A DNA stretch of 64,000 nt from contig CM121341.1 in assembly GCA_051530055.1 (NCBI GenBank), positions 10,168,001-10,232,000 of the forward strand, given 5' to 3'. Source of the DNA: Neoechinorhynchus agilis (Eukaryota > Acanthocephala). A program made the translations under genes and the position numbers. This document shows positions 11,651 to 23,380 of this stretch, one piece after another. Each line of letters begins with the position of its first letter. Position 1 is the first letter of the stretch. Under the pieces are notes generated by a model. That model searched no databases and was not told the DNA's origin. It worked only from the letters and a program-made list of their open reading frames with translations.

Positions 11651-11842
11651 TGACAAAAAAACTTCATTTGTTTTCTCATTGCAAAATATTCGCAAAACTA
11701 GCTAATTTTCCTTTCTTGGTTCGTGAAAAATCTTTTTAATTTAGTCTTAATTAAAATTAAATTTGTACTTTTTAAGCCTAGAGAACCTAAAACATGAGAT
11801 TGACGAACAGCTTTTTGTCAGCTTACGACCAAAATTACTTAC
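11651..11842. other. Putative intron sequence downstream of the MDH exon
   Basis: On minus this begins GTAAGT right after the malate dehydrogenase exon and contains a possible acceptor (TTTTAG) near 11790. What follows does not read as malate dehydrogenase. Confidence 0.35.
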
Positions 11843-12005
11843 CCCAAGTAAATGCGGTTCAGAAAAGAAAGCAACATCCGGTTTCTCCAAAGCGGTCATT
11901 GTACATTCCACCACATTCGGTTGTCCTGATAATGCAGCTAACAGTGCATTTGCGAATCGTGCTGCAGCGTAAGCCATCGATAAAGTCGCCGAACCAGCTT
12001 TGGCA
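11843..12005 (-). pseudogene. Malate dehydrogenase exon, isolated
   Basis: On minus, 54 codons read as the mitochondrial/glyoxysomal-type malate dehydrogenase segment AKAGSATLSMAYAAARF followed by VECTMTALEK and FFSEPHLLG. A clean donor (GGG|GTAAGT) ends it at 11843. The upstream edge is GAAG|TGCC at 12005, only 5 bp from the tRNA-Arg gene, which lies antisense where the preceding intron or exon should be. No pyrimidine tract is present there. No other MDH exon was found within 2 kb either side, so I call it an exon-sized gene fragment. A real gene with distant exons cannot be excluded. Confidence 0.6.
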
Positions 12006-12010
12006 CTTCA

Positions 12011-12083
12011 GCCTTCGTGGCTCAATGGATAGAGCGCTGGATTTCTAATCCAGAGGTTGCGGGTTCGATCCCCGCCGGAGGTG
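12011..12083 (+). tRNA. tRNA-Arg (anticodon TCT)
   Basis: A complete 73-nt cloverleaf. Acceptor stem GCCTTCG with CGGAGGT (two G-U pairs), D arm GCTCAATGGATAGAGC, anticodon stem CTGGA/TCCAG around loop TTTCTAA, T arm GCGGG-TTCGATC-CCCGC with an intact B box, discriminator G. No intron. Reads AGA codons. Confidence 0.97.
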
Positions 12084-12714
12084 CGCCACGAACTGTGAAC
12101 GCCGCCAAAATTGATCTCTTGATTTCAACACGACGATTTCTTTTGACAATTTAAGCTTCCGGTGATTTTTAATCTGGGCAGTGGTGAAATCTACCGAAGA
12201 CGGCGCTATCGTCCAGTGGTCAAATTGAGCTGGCATACAAGTTGCAGCGATGTTTTTGCTATCCAGCCCTTCGCATCATTGTAAACAGACGGGACTAAGA
12301 GAGGCTCAAGTGCCGTTTTATCCGGTAAATACGGCCCATTTCTTGGTGAAATCATTCGATCAAATACTTCGGTCTAAAGACGGTAAGATGACCCGGGCAC
12401 ACCTAAATGCAAAATCGTTCTCGCAAACACAGATGGTATTGTTCGACTAGAACTGTTAGCAATCATTAATTGCCATTTTTCTTGAATCAGGCTTCTTAAA
12501 TTTAACCCAATATCTATTGTCAATTTCTTTTCCGAGTTGATGTTCATAGCAATGTCCTACTCCGTCGCCACATCGCGTCTACTCTACACTCGAGCAACGC
12601 AAAGACCAAGACTCAAAACGACAAGCAAAATCAAGCAGTAAAAACTTACAATAAAATCAATGAACAGTGGACGGGACGCCACTAAGTATTCCACTCTTGT
12701 TGATGTTGCACTAA
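12084..12714. other. No gene seen
   Basis: Intergenic sequence. The short frames here show no recognisable domain. No malate dehydrogenase continuation upstream of the tRNA was found. Confidence 0.4.
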
Positions 12715-13251
12715 ATGAAGTGCTTTGTACTAGTTGCTGATACTCTAAAAGACTCATTAATTGAAGTGATGGGCACAGTTAAGGATATATTAGCGGGGCC
12801 ATTCGGTGCGAAATGGAAGCTCTCAGAAGTTAATAGTTGTTCAAAGTCAAAAAGTACGAAGGTAATAAACCTAATGCTTCAAAGGGGAAGACAAAGCTTC
12901 CAAAGAGGACTTCATAGAAACAAGCTCAACTTTTACAGAAATCGGCTAGTGAAGAGGCCACAAATGAGAATACAGTTTTGGTAGACTCCACCATTTGTGT
13001 CAAACTCAAACGAAGACTTGTTGGAAGCGAGTGGTGTTCAAAAGTATGCGAATACTTCGACAATTATTAGTGATTTGGTAGCACCCTTAGAAAATATGCA
13101 GCCTGTATTACTTAATGATTCTAAAATTGCTGTGGAAGATTATGATATAAAGACTTCGATAAAAGATAGCGATAGAAAAAATGAAAGCGATTCACCTTCA
13201 ATAACTATAAAGAAATCTACGGTTGAACAAAAGGCCGACGAAACATCTTAA
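12715..13251 (+). CDS. Possible exons of an unrecognised low-complexity protein
   Basis: Two adjacent open frames (12715-12984 and 12997-13251) plus a third overlapping frame near 12890-12960 rich in Lys, Glu and Ser. The second ends in an acidic, Ser-rich tail (DRKNESDSPSITIKK). Codon composition resembles the host more than the LINE just downstream. No domain, and no convincing splice sites joining the frames. Treat as weak. Confidence 0.25.
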
Positions 13252-13339
13252 CGAGTAGGAGGAAAAAAAGCAAAAGAGGGAACAAATAAGTATGTAAGGT
13301 AGACACCAACGCCATCAAAATCAATCAAACCCCCGATTC

Positions 13340-15420
13340 ATTTCTGTAATGATGCGCCTTCTCCGCCCCCGGCCATCATCCCTCGCCGCTCTGGATTCGA
13401 CCCGTCGTGTCATGCACTCCTCCCTCAAGGATATAAATCGCACAACTTTTGTTTGCAACCCCAATCACTCTCATTTCCGTCCCTATTACCCGAAATCCAA
13501 AATTTCCTTCCCACCGTTTTCTACTATAATACTCGTAGCCTCCTTCCTATACTAGATGAAATTTCACTAATTTCATCTACCTCAAAAGCCGACGTAGTCA
13601 GCTTAACAGAAACGTGGTTTACCCCTTTAGCAGCAATTCAGCCATCCTTCCCGGGTACTCTTCCTTCCATACATACCGCGATGACCGCCCGGGAGGGGGT
13701 CTCAATTTACGTACGGCAGAACTACCTTACTCTTTATCTCTCACAGGTTCTCTTCAAAACCCCACAAATATGGACGCCTACTCGTCCGCCTCAAAACTCC
13801 CTCCCCCGCCGAGAACTCGGACCACTCCTCTGCCCTTATCACTCCCTCCACCCCACCTCTGCGTATGAAATCTCCCCGTTTACCCGTCTGGAATTAACGT
13901 CATCGCCACATCCACAATTTTATAACATTGTTCAACGCTAACATCCGCATATTCCACTCTGTCAACGTAAATGCCCCTTCCTTGGCAATGTCCTCCCTAA
14001 CCTCAATCATAAAAAATTCCCTAGTTTCGGCAATTCCCAAGAAATTCATTAGGATCTCCAACCGCGACCCTCCATAGATAACCCCATTTTGAAACTTCTA
14101 CAAAGGCAAGCTTCTAGGGCCCATCGCAATAACTCCCCAGACTCTCCCCGTTTACAAAAAGCACTTACTAACAAAATAGTTATCGCCCGCAGAAACTTTT
14201 CCTCTAAAATTCGTTCGGGTGGCGATTCAACACTCTTGGTCTACATCATCCGGATATCATCCCCAATGTGTCCTCTTCTGAACTAAAACAGGTTCTAGAT
14301 TTCAGTCTCCGGATAATCTTTAAGGCCGACATCTAAAGCTTTTGTCAACTCGCCGATACTCCAATAAGTTTCGTCACACGAAGACAAATTACCTCAAAAT
14401 TCATCCTCACAATGCGAAATCCCAAACTGGGCTCTTCGTTACCACTCTTTCTCCGAGCCAGCTCCGATTTTGATCTCAACTTGTTGCAGATCCGCTGGCT
14501 CAAATCTTATCTTCACAATCGCAAACAATACATTCAATGCCGTTTCACCTCCTCTATCAGCCTATCCCTCACCAAAGGCGTACCTCAAGGTGCTGTTCTG
14601 TCACCACTTTTCTTTAATATTTTCCTAAACAACCTCAAACCTTTCTCCTCTCACTCTAAGCTCTTATTATATGCCGACGATATCACCCTCATCACCCATT
14701 CACCACTAAGTCTCTCCCTTTCTTTAACCCCTAAAGATATTTCTGCACAATCACAAACTCCATCTCAATTTCTCTAAATGCTTCGAAATGATCCCCTCTC
14801 TCCCGCAACCCCACATCATCCCCTGAGTTTCTAAATGGCATCCTACGAGTAACTTCCCTAAGAATTCTGGGTCGCCAATTTCAATCAAATTTGAAATGAG
14901 ACTCGTACATCACTCTCTCCCTCAAGCACAACACCTTTAAAATTTATCTCTTCAAACACCTCCAACATTTAGGAATCGCTTAACCCGATCTCAACAACTT
15001 TTACTTCTGCTTTATCTTACCATCCCTCACCTACGGTTGTCCCTTATTTTGCACCCTTTTCAAATCGCTAATCCGCCGCCTCGAAATTCTTCATAGAAGA
15101 GCATCTAGAAATTGCCCAGCTAACTTTCCCCCTGTCACCCAATGCCTTGATGCTATTTTGAGAAAACAAACAAAACGCCTCTCCACCCTACCGCCATAAT
15201 TTTTTCCACATATCGCACCCTTTTCACACGAGCACAACACTCGTAATTCTAATTCGCTTCACCTTCCTATACCTCGCGCCTCCCTACACCTAAGCTCCTT
15301 TTTTCATGCTGCCCAATCTTCTCGGATATCATAACCTGAAATGAACCAGAGGAAAGACCTACCTTACAAGTGCTCATGCAAGCAATATCCTCCAATTCCT
15401 ACCAGAACGGACATACAAAA
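13340..15420 (+). mobile_element. APE-type LINE (Jockey/CR1-like), degraded
   Basis: A non-LTR retrotransposon read on plus. The endonuclease start is visible at about 13520-13620 (YYNTRSLLPILDEI, then LTETWFTPL); RT blocks occur at about 14550-14700 (KGVPQGAVLSPLFFNIFLNN, then LLYADDITL); a C-terminal word resembling RRLEILHRRASRN is near 15090. The coding strand is strikingly pyrimidine-rich, unlike host genes. Several stops and frame changes break it; the piece between endonuclease and RT is badly eroded. The 3' tail (about 15395-15500, AGGACCCAAAAGTACATGGG) recurs at 17.0 and 59.85 kb. Confidence 0.85.
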
Positions 15421-15599
15421 AAAAGAAAATCTGTGTGTTTATGAGGACCCAAAAGTACATGGGTCTGATTTCTTAAACACAAAAATCAATAAAACGTGTT
15501 ATTATTACTCATAAACCCGTCTTGCTATTGCAACAAACTCGTTTTTTGGCTGGCCCAAAAATCATTTAGGTTCTTAACTACCGTGGTCAATAAATATTG

Positions 15600-16265
15600 T
15601 CTTTTAGCAGAAATTTCCTACTTCTCCAATCAGAACGATTTCATATCCTTTTAATTGCTGAGGACGAAGCCCATCGAGGCCATGGTCAAAGCCGTGGGCG
15701 AAGGAGGATATGGCCATTCTCAGTTCAACTGTCGAAGTGGAGTGTCTTTGAGAGCTCCCCGAACATCTCCATCGGCGCGTTTTGAAGATACGCACTCAGC
15801 AAGCGGTCTCGTAGATGTTCGATGGCAGTTAGTCTCATTTGTACGTTGTTTGGGATCCTCCTCTGTTAAACGACGAATGCTCAAGAAACTTTCCTCAAAG
15901 GATACGAGGCGTCTTTTGATTACCGCAGTGAGGGACTTCTCCGAACTGTCGTCAGCGGAAAGCAAAGAGAGGTGTCCAAGAGGACTCTGAATTTTGCTCG
16001 AAGCAGTCCAGCAGAAGGGTGGTGAATCATTTAGCTACTAGATATCGTGCTCCCTTTGGGATCAGTTTCAGAATGTTGCTGGGAAGAACACGCACGAGAT
16101 CATGAGCGGAAGGAAGACTGTCGGCGTCATCGGGAAACGTCGACGGATTTACTGGTGTTGCCGGTTGAAGCGATCGCGGGATTTGACCGGATCCCCAACA
16201 ACGTGATTTGACGGGCCCATGAATGCGCAACCCCCCAGTTTCGTGAACTTTTGAACTCATTGGTT
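15600..16265 (-). mobile_element. RLE-type LINE, N-terminal region (fragment)
   Basis: Minus-strand frames at 16260-16027 and 15965-15720 match the region before the RT in the longer copy at 22.5-23.1 kb (RIHGPVKSRCWGS, LPSNILKLIPKGARY). It is frame-broken and stops before the RT domain. Confidence 0.7.
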
Positions 16266-16539
16266 GCTATGATGGAACTGAGTGATCAAAAATACTCAGC
16301 TGAATGCCAATCTTATTCCAAAATTAAAAAATTGCCTCATAGTTTTGCACTAGTTCACATTAGATAATTTATCAAAATGGGCTATTTGAAAAACTATCAA
16401 ACTTGTTGATTTGATCGTCTTTTGCCGGAAATCCTTTTTTAATATTAAGCCTCCATTTTTTTCTATGTATATCGTTAGTCAGTCTTCGAAAACTTAATCC
16501 GAAACGCTCGTACCTCTCCATACCTACGCTCCTTCTTCC

Positions 16540-16665
16540 ATGCTGCCCCCTGCAACAAAATATCTCGCTCGCAGTATAACGAGGCAATGCTGCTAGCGTG
16601 ATAGCGACAGCCGAGGAAGGAGAGAAGCTCTAATTTTGCGAACGGTGGTGATTGCAATGAACCCG
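16540..16665 (+). mobile_element. RLE-type LINE, family A, extreme 3' end
   Basis: About 40 codons matching the QRGNAASVIATAEEGEKL ending, with in-frame stops. Severely 5'-truncated. Confidence 0.7.
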
Positions 16666-16799
16666 TTCGTTGGGTTGTCGTCGTGCACCAACAGAGACGA
16701 GCTACTCTTGAGCGATTTGACAGGACCGCTCGTGTTCATCTTTGCGTTTGCGTTTGAAGACTTGAAATGAATCTGAGGAGAAACAAGCGCTTCTGCAAG

Positions 16800-17680
16800 C
16801 AATAAACACTAATGCCTACCAGAACGGACCTTCCCACCCAACCGGATATTCTCAAACGAACGGACACATCCTCACCCGAACGAACCGTCCCCGGATAGAT
16901 AGTTCCCACCCGAATAGGCATCCCTCCGACGTGATATTACCTTTCGAACGGACATCCCCCGACTGGATATTCCCATATTAACGGATACGCTTTTCTTTTT
17001 TTGAACCATTATGAACTTGAATGCTTATGAGGACCCAAAGGTACATGAGTCATCCTGTTCCTTCTCTACAAATGGGATGCCCACATTTCATTTACACTCT
17101 CTAAAACAAACCCTCGTCTTTAGCTCTTCAAACTCGTCCGGCGTCTCGGCGTTTCCCCTAAACGCCTTGCCCACTTTTATCTTTCTGCCATCCTTCTTAT
17201 CCTTAAATACGCCTTCCCCACTTTTCTCGCCCTTTCCACCAATGCTCTCCATTCCCTCGAAACCTTGCACAAGAGAGCAGCGAGAATATGCGGGACTTCA
17301 CTCCCTCCCCTCGACGCCCACCTCCATTTGCTCCAAAAACGCCCTCCGTCTTCTTCAACCCCCTCCACAATTTTCTTCTTTCATCTCTAAATACTCTTCC
17401 CTAGTAAACACCCGGAACCCAACCTTTTTCATCCCCCCTCGCTCGTACCACCCTCTACCAAAAATCTTTCTTCCCTCAAGCCCGATCTTTAATTAATAAC
17501 CGGAGAACAAGGAAAGACTCCTAATCTGTCATTCTCCTGTAAAACTCCTTCAAAGACAAATCCCACTTCCCTGCCTTAACATCCGACATCCAGACAACTT
17601 CAGCAAAGATAGATGCTGGCAAGTGTATGAATCGTTTTTCTTATTCAATAAAACGTGTTTGTTGAACAATAAACGTGTTA
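16800..17680 (+). mobile_element. APE-type LINE 3' portion, with repeated tail
   Basis: 16800-17070 holds the tail repeat with iterated ACGGACAT-like words. 17080-17500 reads as the pyrimidine-rich C-terminus of the same family as the 13.3-kb element (a LHKRAAR-like word near 17265). The RT is missing. Ends near the AATAAACGTG words before 17690. Confidence 0.7.
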
Positions 17681-17689
17681 TTATATTAT

Positions 17690-18800
17690 AGGATAATGCG
17701 GATAGATCTTAGATTGCAATGCCTGCTGATCGTTTCTTGCTATGCCCCACAAGCCGAACTCACGCAGCAGGAGAAAGACCAGTTCTGGGAAGATCTATAT
17801 GATGTGGTCCATGAAATCAAGGAGGAAAGATATATAATATGTGGAGATCTCAACGGTCTTGTTGGCGCGGAAAACTCGAGCTTGTGTCAAGCACACGGTG
17901 GAAGAGGCTTTGGAACCCGAAATTTAGAGAAAGCATTTTGGATTTTGCTTTACCAAATAAACTTCGGATCACGAACACTTACTTTAAGAAAGAAGAACGC
18001 CAATTTGTGACTTACAGCACCGGCGGCAGGAGGAAAATCGCAAATCGATTATATCCTCTATCCACAAGAAAAATGGAGAGGAATGAAAAACGCAAAAACT
18101 ATACCTGGAGAGACTTAGCTTTGGAACACCGTTTACTGTGCATAGACCTCTAGATCAAGAACATCAAACGGCCCAAATAAAGGATGCCTAATAAAACCAA
18201 ATTGTGGCGACTTGATCAAACTCCATAATTGTGAAGAATTCAAGAAGCATGTCATCAGCATTCTAAATCACGACATTGAGGATACGAATAGATGCTGGAT
18301 TAAATCGGCAGAGAAATCCTTGGATAAAACCACAGGTAGAAAATTACCGAAACAAGAAACATGGCGGTGGAGCGACGAGATGCAAAGGGCGATAGCGGAC
18401 AAAAAGTGCGAAAAAGAAAATGGATGCAATATATGAGAAATCGAGAAATATAGCAAAGAAAGCGGTGGCGATAGGGAAGCAAGAGGCAAATTCGAACTTC
18501 TATTCAAAGCTGCAAAAAGACAAAACAATGTCATATGTGTTTATAGTGATGAAGATCAGAGATCAGGGACCTAAGGACATTACGACGGTAAAGAAAATTA
18601 AGAACAAGGATGGGAACATTTTGAACGAAGAAAAAGAAGTTAAAGAAAAGTGGAGAGAATACTTCAATCAACTGCTGAACAGTACGAATGGAGCAGAAAG
18701 AGTGCACGAACCTGACGAAGGATTAATCAACGCAATATCAGAGGTCGAAGATAAAACCGCACTTTCCAAGATGAAAACCAATATAGATCTGGAAAGTGCT
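17690..18800 (+). mobile_element. RTE-type LINE fragment (endonuclease and linker)
   Basis: Matches the RTE/BovB endonuclease: CYAPQAELTQQEKDQFWEDL, then ICGDLNG with the catalytic Asp and Asn, then HGGRGFGTRN and, in another frame, a YSTGGRRK word. Downstream frames to 18800 resemble the RTE region before the RT (GNILNEEKEVKEKWREYF). The RT itself is absent. Frame shifts near 17990 and 18430. Confidence 0.85.
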
Positions 18801-19412
18801 TGAAGCTGATGCTGTTCCACTATTAACAAATCTCTTCCAACGAATACTTACTACTGAAAAGATGTCCGACGAATAGAGGCAGTGAGCATTGGTTCCGATA
18901 TAGCTATCGAGGAAAAAATGTTGATCCACACGATGAAGCAATACAATGGGACAAAACAATGTCTGTTCACTTTCGGTGAGAATAATCCCGGTCATTACAT
19001 ATTTTATTTATTCGAAATATTTCGCGAGGTATCCTCGCCTCTTCAATCATCTAAAAATAGGTTTTTCCAAGGAATCCCATAACCCGATCTCTACAAATTT
19101 CACTTCTGCTTTATCTTATCATCCGTCACCGCTGCCCTTTCACACGAGCACAACACTCGTAATTCATTTAACAACAACGCGTTTTATTAATGAACAAAAA
19201 AAGCGGAACCGTGAACATCTGAGTCCTGACCAGTCAACTTTGAATTTGTTGTTATTGTTTGCGGGCGACTCGAAGGTTTCTTTGTGCATTATTAAGAAAT
19301 GAACGTGTTGTCATTGAGGGAGCAGCAAATTGGCGCATTCAATTTAAGTGCCATTTCGGAACTTTGCATGCGCGCGGGAATAATCGTTAGCTCTCTGTGC
19401 GCCGCTGGAAAC
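18801..19412. other. Repeat scraps, no gene
   Basis: About 18990-19075 contains a copy of the foldback family seen at 33.5 kb (TATTCGAAATATTTCGCGAGG). About 19090-19170 repeats APE-LINE words found near 15000 and 15230. Nothing else recognised. Confidence 0.5.
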
Positions 19413-19492
19413 TGGCAGCGGTGGGATTCGAACCCACGCCCTTTCGGACCAGTGCCTTAAACTGGCGCCTTAGACCGCTCGGCCACGCTACC
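19413..19492 (-). tRNA. tRNA-Leu (anticodon AAG)
   Basis: A complete class II tRNA of 80 nt on minus. Acceptor GGTAGCG with CGCTGCC, anticodon stem CCAGT/ACTGG around loop TTAAGGC, a long variable arm, and T arm GTGGG-TTCGAAT-CCCAC. No intron. Reads CTT and, by inosine, CTC codons. Confidence 0.97.
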
Positions 19493-19783
19493 GGGAGCTG
19501 AACTTTTCATATTGAGAACATCTTATCTTTGATTTTGACAACATTGGTGACTCTAAAACCCTTAAGTTTATTTAGTCAGAATTATCGGGCGTTTGCGATT
19601 GATTCCATAATCAATGTCGTGAGAACTCATCGATTTAGATGTTCGGTAAACCGCGAAATCGCTTTATTGATATTCAAATTTTCCCCTTGGGTTTCCATGT
19701 GCAATAACTCATTCCAAACTGTTGCACTTACGGTGGCATTCACAACTAACTAAGCATTATGCTTCCTCTGAGTATTTTTTAAA

Positions 19784-20092
19784 ATGCATTCACGTTCTCT
19801 ATTGTTCATCTTCCTTTGTCTACTGATAGTTGCCTTTAACTGTCGCGGAGTGGGCAAATCCTCAGGACGTGGACGATCATCCGCATCTAGAGGATCAGGT
19901 AGATCGCATCATGCCACCAAATCGTCTTCATCGAATGGCGGTGCGAAATCGAACCGACACGGATTTGGAGGAAAGTCATCGAAAATGGCAAACAAGAGAT
20001 CTTCAATATCCTCAACACCAACCCGAAGTGTGGGCATCAAGGCTAAAATGGATTTTAAAGCAGGAGTAGAAGTTCATGTAAGGCATCACTGA
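19784..20092 (+). CDS. Small secreted basic Ser/Gly-rich protein
   Basis: 102 codons. The N-terminus is a classic signal peptide: two basic positions, then LLFIFLCLLIVAF, with cleavage likely after residue about 20-24. The mature part is low-complexity and strongly basic (SGRGRSSASRGSGRSHH, NGGAKSNRHGFGGKSSK), with no cysteine outside the signal region, and ends in a His-rich tail. No family recognised. A secreted structural, cuticular or antimicrobial-like peptide would fit, but nothing here proves a function. A second frame across the same DNA lacks a signal peptide and is taken as the shadow. Confidence 0.55.
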   Translation: MHSRSLLFIFLCLLIVAFNCRGVGKSSGRGRSSASRGSGRSHHATKSSSSNGGAKSNRHGFGGKSSKMANKRSSISSTPTRSVGIKAKMDFKAGVEVHVRHH

Positions 20093-20515
20093 AATATCTT
20101 TTATGTTTTGAAGAATACGTTTCTCAAAGTTAGACTTAAAGAAATAGACCTGTCGCACAAACTGGAACTTTCAATCATTCTTGAGAAAATGCATTTATTT
20201 CAATTTAAAACGCCAACGAATAATAACTCGAAGGTCATAGCTTCTTCGCATATTCTTTACCAAATGTAACTCCTTTACTAGTGTTCTTCTTTAATGTTTC
20301 TATTGCGATTTCAAGCAGTGATTCCTCACATGGGCTAAGTTTTCCGATTCCCAGACGCTTTTCAACTCCATGTTTCTAAAGAAACGCAATTAAAATGCGG
20401 AAATCAAAATACGACTTGAAAGCAAGATATGCACAAATATTCAATTATCTTAGAATTTTTTTTCTTTTCGACATCTTTTATTTACAAAACTCACAGCAAA
20501 TCAAGTCTCATGTAT
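20093..20515. other. AT-rich intergenic sequence
   Basis: No gene or repeat recognised between the secreted-protein gene and the LINE 3' end. Confidence 0.4.
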
Positions 20516-23380
20516 CTACGAGCTTCCCAGATCCATCTCTTTACCATTCGGAACCGTCGCAAGGACACTTGCAGCGTTGCCGCGCTGGATCATGTTTTGC
20601 AGGAAGAACGTTCCTGCTCTTGGGTCTCCGGTTGCGATCCTCATCTTCCTTGAAAGATCCGCCGTAAAGTTTTTGGCCTCAGCACCGAGCGTCTCAACGC
20701 CGAAAGGGACGAAGTGATGCGCCCTCAAGAGCTCCGCGTACTTCCCGCGCTTGCGTTCCTCTGCGGCAATTGCAGCACCTCCTTCGCGCCTTGAGGGGAC
20801 AGGAAAAGGGTGTCCACCCCAGAGAAGGGATTTCCTTTCTGGCCACGGGAACACAGTTATCTCGTCCGGTCTCCGACCGTCGAGTCTGCAGAGGTGACTC
20901 GGTTCGAGCAGATTCGGTGCGTGTATCGTGTTTAAGGCCCCCACCGGACTGGCGACAGACGAGACCGTGTCTACCCAAAGAATCCACAAGGGCCCCACAA
21001 CGACAGTAGTGTGGGACACAAATCGGGAGACCTAGTCGTAAGGACACTCCGATCTTTACTGTTTCGTCCGACAGTAAATTTCCGATCGAAGGAATCGGAA
21101 CTGCGTTCAGCCAGGCACCGGATTCCTTCGAGGAGACCGCCAACAATCGAGCTCGGGTCACCTCATCACGCGCGTCAGAAAGCATTGAGTTGCGAACTCG
21201 CGTGATTAAAGGTTTATCCCAAACTGACTGTCTCTTGCCTCTCAAAGTAACTTCATCGCACTGCGTAATGCAACAAAATTCGAAGACCGCCTCTTTAAAA
21301 TTTTCATCAAGTAAAAACTCTTTTTCGAGCAATTTAGCTACCAACTTTCGGCTGCTCTCATAGGAACCTAAAAAGGCCGGAATCGCAACATCGGATGTTT
21401 TACGAATACCCAAACCGCCGGAAGATACAGGCAAGGAAGCTTGTCTCCATGCCTCATCCGACAGTTGAATATTTGAAATCCCTTCGAGACACCTCCTTAA
21501 ATTATCATCAATTTTCGTCAAGGAGTGATGATGTTTGAAGAAGGGCGCTGTACGCAACTTGTACAGCAACTTCGGAAGGAACAGGGCACTCTTTATTAAA
21601 AATAATGCCTGATGGGATGGAAGTTCCCTCGTACGCTCGTAGAGCAATTCGACTCTCGGCGCTATTTGGAGGATCTCCTGAGGTATATTTTCATTAAAAA
21701 CGCAACTACCCAGAAGAGACGGTATGTTAGGTGCTAGCTGCGTAAAGCTGTTGAGGATCTCAGTTTGACTAGCGGCGTTTTCTGCATTCATCACAAACAG
21801 CTCACATTTCGAGGTATTAAGCTCAACGCCGAGCTTGGCAGCTTCCCGCATGACGACCTCCAAATCTCGCAACACCACGGAGGGAGACTCACCGAGTGTT
21901 GCGTTGTCCAAATACCAAGCATTAAACTTGGATTTGAGCGAATGAGCGATCGGCCCGATGATATGGTCGTTAAAAACAAGAGGAGTCTCAGTCCCACAGG
22001 CGTTGAGGAAATACTGGTATGCGTCCGATGCGTAAGTTGCGACAGCTTCTAGGGGCACACTGCGATCAACACAGTTGAAGGCGTTTCGGAAGTCGCATTT
22101 GAGCACAACACAGGACTCTGAACTGCTTGTGACAAAAGAGCGAAGTGCGTGCACGACAGCTTCGGCTCCGCAAGGCGTACAGCAACCCAGTTGTACCAAG
22201 CGGAAAAGTTCGCCGAGATCCACTGCAAGACGTTTGCAAAGAATCTTTGCTGCAAGACGCCGAAGTATAGACCCTATAGCGATGGAACGTATCCCACCGT
22301 CTTTCTTTTTAAGGGCACAGATTGAAGCGCCGAAAAACAATTGAATTGCGACGGGAGGCAATTCGTCACCAACGAACAGATCAACGAGGCGAGTCAATCT
22401 ATTCGAAAGGCTCTGAGCGGCTTCACCCACGGAACAAGGACAACATATCCTAGAGGTGTTGAGGCCTAAGCCCGTCTAGCCCATGACCGGATCCACTAGC
22501 AAGGCAGCGATTGGGAAAGTTATGAGCTTTGGCGCTTCCGATGGATGATGCTTTTGTTCAGGGTTTCGAGAGTTTCCTCGCTAACCTGGGCAAATACTTC
22601 CGAGGAGAAGAGGATGCGAACAGCTCCCCGGATATCAACATCCGAAATTTTCGAGGAGGCGCGTTCCCCTATGGATCTAGCAGGAAACGTACCGTGTGTG
22701 GGGTGTTCTGTAGGTCCGCGATCGGCAGCTCGAATTGCGTCCGTAAAGAGTTGATCGAAGGAGGCGATTCTTTCTTTGATTGAACTGACCAACGACCCCT
22801 CCGAACGGTCACCAGTGCGAAGAACCAGCCTGGGAAAAGCGAAGAGACCTGTCCATGCAATGTCAGACCCGTTTTCTAAGCAATCCCTTAACAAAGCACT
22901 AAATGACTTCGTCATCTGATACCGAGCGCTCTTTGGGATCCGTTTCAGGGCGTTACTGCGCAGAACGCGCAAGATATCAGGGAATTTCGTGGGAATGACC
23001 TGAGGCGCTGGGACATTCCGAGGAGGTAGTGGGTTCGGGATGACAGATCTTGGGGGGCGGGAGGAACCAGAACAGCGGGATCTGAAGGGATCGTGTATCC
23101 GAACTAACAAGGATTTGTTAAGGCAAAAACAACCACCGCATTCCGAACAAAAACCTTTCGGGAAGAGATGTCCTGGAGGTTTGATAACTCGGCCTGTTGT
23201 TGTAAAGCCGTTGCGTCATCATCATCATTGAACTCGACGTCGTCCGGTTGTCGTGTGATGGGCACAGGTTGATGACGCCACAGTCGGCACGGCAGAATCC
23301 GAGAGGTCAACGTTCCGCTGCATTGTGTAAAGAAAGACCTCAAAAAAGACCGGTCGAGACAACACAACGAATTCTCAGCT
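20516..23380 (-). mobile_element. RLE-type LINE, near full length but broken
   Basis: The longest copy of the dominant LINE group, on minus. From its 5' end: a Cys/His zinc-finger-like word (FCSECGGCFCLNKSLL, near 23160-23110); a linker (LPSNALKRIPKSARY-like); the RT (LKKKDGGIRSIAIGS, CVVLKCDFRNAFN); the catalytic site as WYLDN instead of WYLDD; a CRCG...GRHGLVC knuckle; then a restriction-like endonuclease (GRRPDEITVFPW, K-x2-KYAEL, and FVPFGVETLG) and the QRGNAASVLA end. Frame changes near 22.5 and 20.7-21.0 kb and loss of the GVQQGDPLGP block make it dead. The architecture (N-terminal finger, RT, knuckle, PD-(D/E)XK nuclease) is that of the R2/CRE-like superclade; the clade is not assigned. 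Confidence 0.9.

Noticed and set aside
20770-21009. Plus-strand ORF of about 80 codons
   Set aside because: It is antisense to the LINE endonuclease frame and has no features of its own.
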